From assembly GCF_001422985.1 (NCBI RefSeq), contig NZ_LMNL01000038.1, positions 27,268 to 91,267 of the forward strand: a DNA stretch of 64,000 nucleotides. Direction: 5' to 3'. Below are positions 60,231 through 64,000 of this stretch, in pieces. Made by a program: the position numbers and the translations under genes. Under the pieces are notes generated by a model, which saw nothing but the letters and a program-made list of their open reading frames with translations, was not told where the DNA came from and searched no databases. The DNA is from Methylobacterium sp. Leaf117. Lineage in GTDB: Bacteria > Pseudomonadota > Alphaproteobacteria > Rhizobiales > Beijerinckiaceae. Positions within the stretch are counted from its first letter, which is position 1. Each line of letters begins with the position of its first letter.

Positions 60231-60479
60231 ATGAGAAGCGTTTTGACTTTTGCACTGACAGTATGTGTAGCCTCCATCTATGCTGGTTCAGCACAGGCGG
60301 CGGAGAAAAACTGCGCAAGCGAGATGAAGAGAGTAGAAACCTTGATGCCTTCTAACCAGAACGCTGGCAAAGGCGCGATGGCGAGGGCCGAATTGAAATT
60401 GGCTGCCGAAAAAGCAGCGAATCAAGACGAGAAAGGGTGCATGACACACGTTGATAACGCCGAAAAATCGATCCGCTAG
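60231..60479 (+). CDS. Small exported protein, unknown function
   Basis: 82 residues. Signal peptide MRSVLTFALTVCVASIYAGS-AQA, mature part helical with two Cys: AEKNCASEMKRVETLMPSNQ then a Met/Ala/Lys-rich helix and KGCMTHVDNAEKSIR. The two cysteines could bridge a helical hairpin. GGGAG lies before the ATG. It precedes the cytochrome c gene by 38 bases on the same strand, probably an operon, and may be its periplasmic partner. Lower GC than average. Confidence 0.75.
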   Translation: MRSVLTFALTVCVASIYAGSAQAAEKNCASEMKRVETLMPSNQNAGKGAMARAELKLAAEKAANQDEKGCMTHVDNAEKSIR

Positions 60480-60517
60480 TCTGATTATTCGGCGAGGTCA
60501 TTAGGAGGAATGCTACA

Positions 60518-60949
60518 ATGCTCCGCGTCAGCACCACAATCTTCAGCTGCGCTGCCATTTTATTCCTGTCAGCAGGGGGTGGGGCTACGCTTGCGGGTTC
60601 TAATGGCCTCGCCGCGATGGGTCCGTTCACGAAGCAACAGGCTGAGGACGGACATGTTAAGTTCAATAATCATTGTGCACAGTGTCATCGCCCCGATCTA
60701 ACAGGCGCACTCGGACCGTCTCTCGTGAACGACGCTTTCAAACAGAAGTGGGCAGGAAGACCCGTTGCGGACCTGCGAGGTTGGATCCATGCAAATATGC
60801 CCCAAAATGCCCCGGGATCGCTGCCAGACGACCAGCTGGATCCGATCGTTGCGTGGATATTGCTGAAGAACGGCGTACCACCGGGTGATACGCCACTTAG
60901 CAAAGATGTAGCAGGTGAACCGTTTCCTGCGACTACGAAGGCAAACTGA
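60518..60949 (+). CDS. Small c-type cytochrome
   Basis: 143 residues. N-terminal signal peptide (hydrophobic to about residue 24), then a single class I heme c domain with CAQCH (heme attachment, about 53-57), GPSLVNDAFKQKWAGRP and the Met ligand in HANMPQNAPGSLPDDQLDPI. The C-terminal tail is short and polar. AGGAGG precedes the ATG. Periplasmic electron carrier, donor and acceptor unknown. Its 3' end overlaps the convergent gene at 60933 by 17 bases. Confidence 0.9.
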   Translation: MLRVSTTIFSCAAILFLSAGGGATLAGSNGLAAMGPFTKQQAEDGHVKFNNHCAQCHRPDLTGALGPSLVNDAFKQKWAGRPVADLRGWIHANMPQNAPGSLPDDQLDPIVAWILLKNGVPPGDTPLSKDVAGEPFPATTKAN

Positions 60950-61391
60950 GTCCCTTTATGGTCCTTGTGGTGTGGCTCCGCAGTACGAGATCGTCGAGGA
61001 AGCGCTCGGTGCCGGCCTCGGCGCCCCGGGCGATCCAATAGCACGCGAGGGAGGCGGCCGCCTTTTCAGGGGCGCCGAGTTGCGAGAACACGGGAGCGCC
61101 CTTCTCCAGGGTCTCGAAGCCCGTGGCCTCGCAGGCGTCCAAGGCGGCGTACAGGGACATGCGGTCGAGCCAGTTGTCGGGGTCGCGGTCCACATCCAAA
61201 CGGCGTAGGGCCCACTCCTCGAACGCGTTCGGCACCGCTGGTGCGGCCTCGTCGCACAGCCGTTCGAGCCGTGGCAGTTCGTTCCTGGCGATCTGGTCCG
61301 AGAAGTCGACGATGGCGGGAAAGCCCGTCACGCGTTCGGTCTCGACGAGACGGACGCCACGGACATGACATGAGTGGATCTGGTCGACCAT
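60933..61391 (-). CDS. Hypothetical protein (152 residues)
   Basis: Soluble, Ala/Glu-rich helical protein containing PNAFEEWALRRLDVDRDPDN, WLDRMSLYAALDACEATGFE and GAPEKAAASLACYWIARGAE. No membrane segment or recognised family. Start at 61391 is uncertain because no strong ribosome binding site is visible. Convergent with the cytochrome gene. Confidence 0.55.
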   Translation of the reverse strand: MVDQIHSCHVRGVRLVETERVTGFPAIVDFSDQIARNELPRLERLCDEAAPAVPNAFEEWALRRLDVDRDPDNWLDRMSLYAALDACEATGFETLEKGAPVFSQLGAPEKAAASLACYWIARGAEAGTERFLDDLVLRSHTTRTIKGLSLPS

Positions 61392-61573
61392 CCATTCGAT
61401 CCGCAGCCATGATCGCGCCGCTATGGGTACGACGCGGGGGCTCTCGACAGGGTCATGAGTGCGCCGGAGATCAGCCTCCGATCGGGTCTGCCTGCATCAA
61501 GGGCGAGGCATCCAAAAAGAAGTTCAGCGAGAGGCTTAGCGTTCTCGTTCCTCTCTTACTTGGAGAGTTGAAC

Positions 61574-62269
61574 TCAGCCGTTCTGCAGTCTGCGGTACTC
61601 AGCCCAAACCAACCGGTGGCACTCGCAAACGCCTAGCTCAAGCTCAGTGCGATTGTGCACTGTTATGCAGGCAACCCCCTGGCTCACGAGCCCTGCCTTT
61701 TCCAATCGTTTCACATGCTCACTCACGCTGGGACGCCTCATTCCAAGATGGCCGGCAATAGTCGCATGGCTTACGCAAATCTCGTCTTCTCCCAGCAACT
61801 CTAGAGCCAGAAGCAACCAGCGTCGCACTCGGTGCTCCACAGGATGACGTGCATTGCATAGGGCCAGATGGGCGGCGTGCACCATACGGACTTGGATGTA
61901 GCGTAATGCTAAGCGCCGCAGCGCTGTGTCATGCTTGAAAAACGCTTCCGCATCTGAAGCCTTCAGTCGGTAAGCCTCGCCTCCTGTTTGAACAACAACC
62001 CGCAAAGGTGAGCGTTCGGTACCGAGCACTAGCGGCAAGCCGGTCATGCTAAAACGCCCGAGTAGCCCTACGCCGTGTGGACCTTCGGCCTGCGTGCGTG
62101 CCTGAACTGCGGCAAGTCCATGCTCGATGAAATAGACGTACTGGATGCCCGTACGGGGCTCTTCAAGCACCTGCCGCTTCCGTAATTGAACGTGCTCCAG
62201 CAAAGGCTGAAGCTCGATCCACTCCGTGGTAGGCAGTGAGGCGAGAAGCAGATTTCGAGGTATGATCAT
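61574..62269 (-). CDS. Crp/Fnr-family transcriptional regulator
   Basis: About 231 residues. A cNMP-binding-like beta-roll (about 10-125) is followed by the long dimerisation helix (FFKHDTALRRLALRYIQVRM) and a winged helix-turn-helix (CVSHATIAGHLGMRRPSVSE, HVKRLEKAGLVSQG). It lacks the Fnr-type N-terminal Cys cluster, and cAMP-binding residues are not evident, so it senses something else. The ATG at 62269 is preferred over TTG at 62287 because AAGG lies just before it. No adjacent target is obvious. Confidence 0.85.
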   Translation of the reverse strand: MIIPRNLLLASLPTTEWIELQPLLEHVQLRKRQVLEEPRTGIQYVYFIEHGLAAVQARTQAEGPHGVGLLGRFSMTGLPLVLGTERSPLRVVVQTGGEAYRLKASDAEAFFKHDTALRRLALRYIQVRMVHAAHLALCNARHPVEHRVRRWLLLALELLGEDEICVSHATIAGHLGMRRPSVSEHVKRLEKAGLVSQGVACITVHNRTELELGVCECHRLVWAEYRRLQNG

Positions 62270-62646
62270 GTACCTTAATCTACTCAAGAGGATTATATTT
62301 CTAGGCCTAATATCGGCCGATTAGCAAGCGAAATGATCCGTACCGCACGATCAAAACTCTATTGCTACTTTACGTAAATGTCTTAACTGACCGCAGCACG
62401 ATGCTAGCCGCGTCCTTCGGACGGTCTCGCCGAGGGCTGTTCCGGTTGGCAAATCTTCACTGACAAAAGAGCCAGTCGTAGCCCTCCCTTCTGAGCCCGT
62501 CTTATTCATCGGGCATCGGCGTACGCTCCGTTTTGGGCTGATGGCGCGTGGAATCGTTCGTCTGTTCTGACGCGTGTGGATCGGGATTGTTCGGTCGGCG
62601 CTGGAGGGACGGGAGCGGGTTCGTTGGGGCGTCGCAGCTCCGTGGT
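62270..62646. other. Intergenic stretch between Crp gene and transposase remnant
   Basis: About 380 bases. It should hold the promoter of the Crp-type gene and possibly the end of the IS1380 remnant. No inverted repeats strong enough to call a terminal repeat were found. Confidence 0.4.
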
Positions 62647-63410
62647 TCAGGCCAGTGTCGGGGCGAGGGCGGTCGGAAGGTGGCGGATCAGGTCGGTTTC
62701 TGGACAGGCGGCGGCGAAGGCGATGCGGACGCGGGCAGCGGTCTCGCGGATACGGGCTCGGAGCTTGAGCAGCCGGAGGCAGATCGTTGCGAACTCGGCC
62801 CTGGCGAGGCGGTCCGCGGACGGGACGGCCTCGCGCACAGTGAGCATCAACCAATAGGCAGCGGTGTGCAGGACGAGCCGCGTCTGGTTGGCGACGGGGT
62901 CCCGGCACGAGGTACGGTCGGAGGCGAGCTGGCCCGTGTGGAGCTTGATCAAGTTCTCGGCCTGTCCGCGGGCGCAGGACAGCTCGGCGTAGAGCCATTC
63001 GGGCGTGCCGGTGGCGGTGTTCGTGACCACGCAGCGGATATCGAGGCCAAGTCGGGTCGCCTCGATGCGGCGGCGACGCGACGTTGCTGCCGCCAGGACT
63101 TGGCTGCGTGCGTGGTCTCGGCAAAGCCGCGCACCGCATCCTTGTCGCCGATGGTCCGCACCACCCGGATGGTATCGGCGATATCCTCGACCTTGGCGGC
63201 CAGCGCCTTCGTGCCGGTCAGGCCGAAGACGTAAGCGACGCCGTTGTCTTCGCACCCGTTCATGGCCTCGGGCCGCCTGTAACCGCCGTCGCCCCGGATG
63301 GTGATCGAGGTCTTGGGCCAGTGATGGCGGATTGCTCGGACGAGGCGGCGCAGATGGCCTCGGACCTCGCGGACAGAGGGTGTCGTCAGGTCCGGCTCAC
63401 AAACCAAGCG
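62647..63410 (-). pseudogene. IS1380-family transposase, truncated and frameshifted
   Basis: C-terminal half of an IS1380-type DDE transposase. The upstream part reads TSITIRGDGGYRRPEAMNGC and AYVFGLTGTKALA, then a frameshift occurs near 63070 and the rest continues RRRIEATRLGLDIRCVVTNT, then LYAELSCARGQAENLIKLHT with the family's C-A-R-G-Q-A-E-N block, and GQLASDRTSC. The N-terminal part is absent: unrelated sequence starts at about 63411. The copy is dead. Confidence 0.8.
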
Positions 63411-63697
63411 GTTGGTTCGTAAGGGACGAAGCCTAACGGCACCTGATGTTTTATCGCGCGAAGACGACGCCGCACATCCAGGACCTCCTCGCGCCGCACG
63501 ATCACCCCCTGCAGGCCGCTTGGTCGCCAAACGACCGTACAGGGACAGCCGACCCTCCAACGCCTCCCGGCACAGGACGGCGAGCGGAACCGCGTAGGCG
63601 TGGACGGCCGCCGTCAGGGTCGCCTCGTCCTCCTCGGTACACACTGGGACCGTATGGCTGCGGGATTCCGCTTGCGCCCAGCATGCAGGGCTGCTTA

Positions 63698-63717
63698 TAT
63701 CAACCGAATGGTTGAAT
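63698..63717. promoter_or_regulatory. Putative ArsR-type operator overlapping the start codon
   Basis: Inverted repeat CAACC-GAAT-GGTTG flanked by AT-rich bases, spanning about 63698-63717. The ATG of the downstream ArsR-type gene (63708) lies inside it. Such a TCAACC/GGTTGA site is common in front of ArsR regulators, and autorepression by blocking initiation is likely. Confidence 0.5.
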
Positions 63718-64000
63718 ATCACACCCAATCTCTGGATCAGGTGTTCCACGCCCTCGCGGACCCGACCCGCCGGGCCATGGTTCGTCAGCTTTCGTCCGGC
63801 AAACGGACGGTGACGGAACTCGCGCAACCCTACGCGATGTCCCTGGCGGCCGCCTCCAAGCACCTGAAGGTGCTTGAGGGCGCGGGACTGGTTCAACGAG
63901 AGGTGCAGGGCCGTGTACACCACTGCTCGTTGGATCAACGTCCCCTGGTACGGGCGCTGACATGGATTCGCTCCTACACGGACTTTTGGGATGAGCGCCT
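63708..64000 (+). CDS. ArsR-family transcriptional regulator, 3' end outside window
   Basis: Winged-helix regulator running off the window end, 97 residues visible. MVEYHTQSLDQVFHALADPT opens it, followed by the helix-turn-helix RTVTELAQPYAMSLAAASKH, LKVLEGAGLVQREVQGRVHH and WIRSYTDFWDERL. This type, without metal-binding cysteines, usually accompanies an SRPBCC-domain protein, which would be expected immediately to the right. Its start codon lies within a palindrome (63698-63717). Confidence 0.88.
   Translation, partial: MVEYHTQSLDQVFHALADPTRRAMVRQLSSGKRTVTELAQPYAMSLAAASKHLKVLEGAGLVQREVQGRVHHCSLDQRPLVRALTWIRSYTDFWDER

Overview
The window is GC-rich alphaproteobacterial DNA with few long-range operons and many short, often antisense-shadowed genes. 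The gene content (an oxalate/formate-type MFS carrier with a long C-terminal tail, glycerate kinase, FCD-type GntR regulator, HPP-CBS protein, IS427-type and IS1380-type insertion elements) suggests a Methylobacteriaceae member, probably Methylobacterium. That assignment is inference from gene families, not from a marker gene. No rRNA, tRNA, replication origin or CRISPR array was seen. The left end, the region around 5-7 kb and the right end carry insertion sequences or their remnants, so this looks like an accessory segment (plasmid or chromosomal island).

Layout. 1-7.7 kb: an IS5-family copy cut by the window edge, a hybrid sensor kinase, a glycerate kinase next to a carrier gene beheaded by a second IS5-family element, then small genes. 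7.7-12.3 kb: a divergent RND efflux pump and its adaptor. 13-18 kb: a periplasmic DUF2380-like protein, an AI-2E-type exporter, a VOC protein, a DUF1003 protein and decayed DNA. 18-24 kb: a nitric-oxide/nitrite response block with GntR regulator, 5-formyl-THF cyclo-ligase, PAS protein, flavohemoprotein Hmp, NsrR and HPP-CBS protein. Three 23-bp NsrR-like boxes sit in front of hmp, nsrR and the HPP gene. 24-29 kb: MarR regulator with a clear palindromic operator, ClC channel, and an oxalate/formate-type carrier.

28.8-46.8 kb is the most coherent part: a sugar-oxidation and respiration island. It holds DoxX and cupin genes, a first GMC oxidoreductase, a GH15 glucoamylase/trehalase-like enzyme, a beta-carbonic anhydrase and an SMP-30 lactonase. 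These are followed by a tight nine-gene run, all on the + strand: TPP enzyme, mandelate-racemase-subgroup enolase, a duplicated membrane protein, a GMC-associated subunit 3, a second GMC dehydrogenase with a predicted 3Fe-4S site, and a complete bo3-type quinol oxidase (cyoABCD-like). The arrangement suggests that a cytoplasm-facing FAD dehydrogenase feeds electrons to quinone through the novel membrane protein and that the dedicated oxidase burns the quinol.

46.8-57.5 kb: an SDR, a lone FdhF/YdeP-type molybdoenzyme, then mainly minus-strand envelope and stress genes: two PRC-barrel exported proteins, small exported proteins, a sensor kinase/NarL regulator pair, and an Rmf/CrpP-like small protein. 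58.5-64 kb: a CAX-like antiporter with altered signature motifs, a small exported protein, a cytochrome c, a Crp-type regulator, a broken IS1380 transposase and the start of an ArsR-type regulator whose likely operator covers its start codon.
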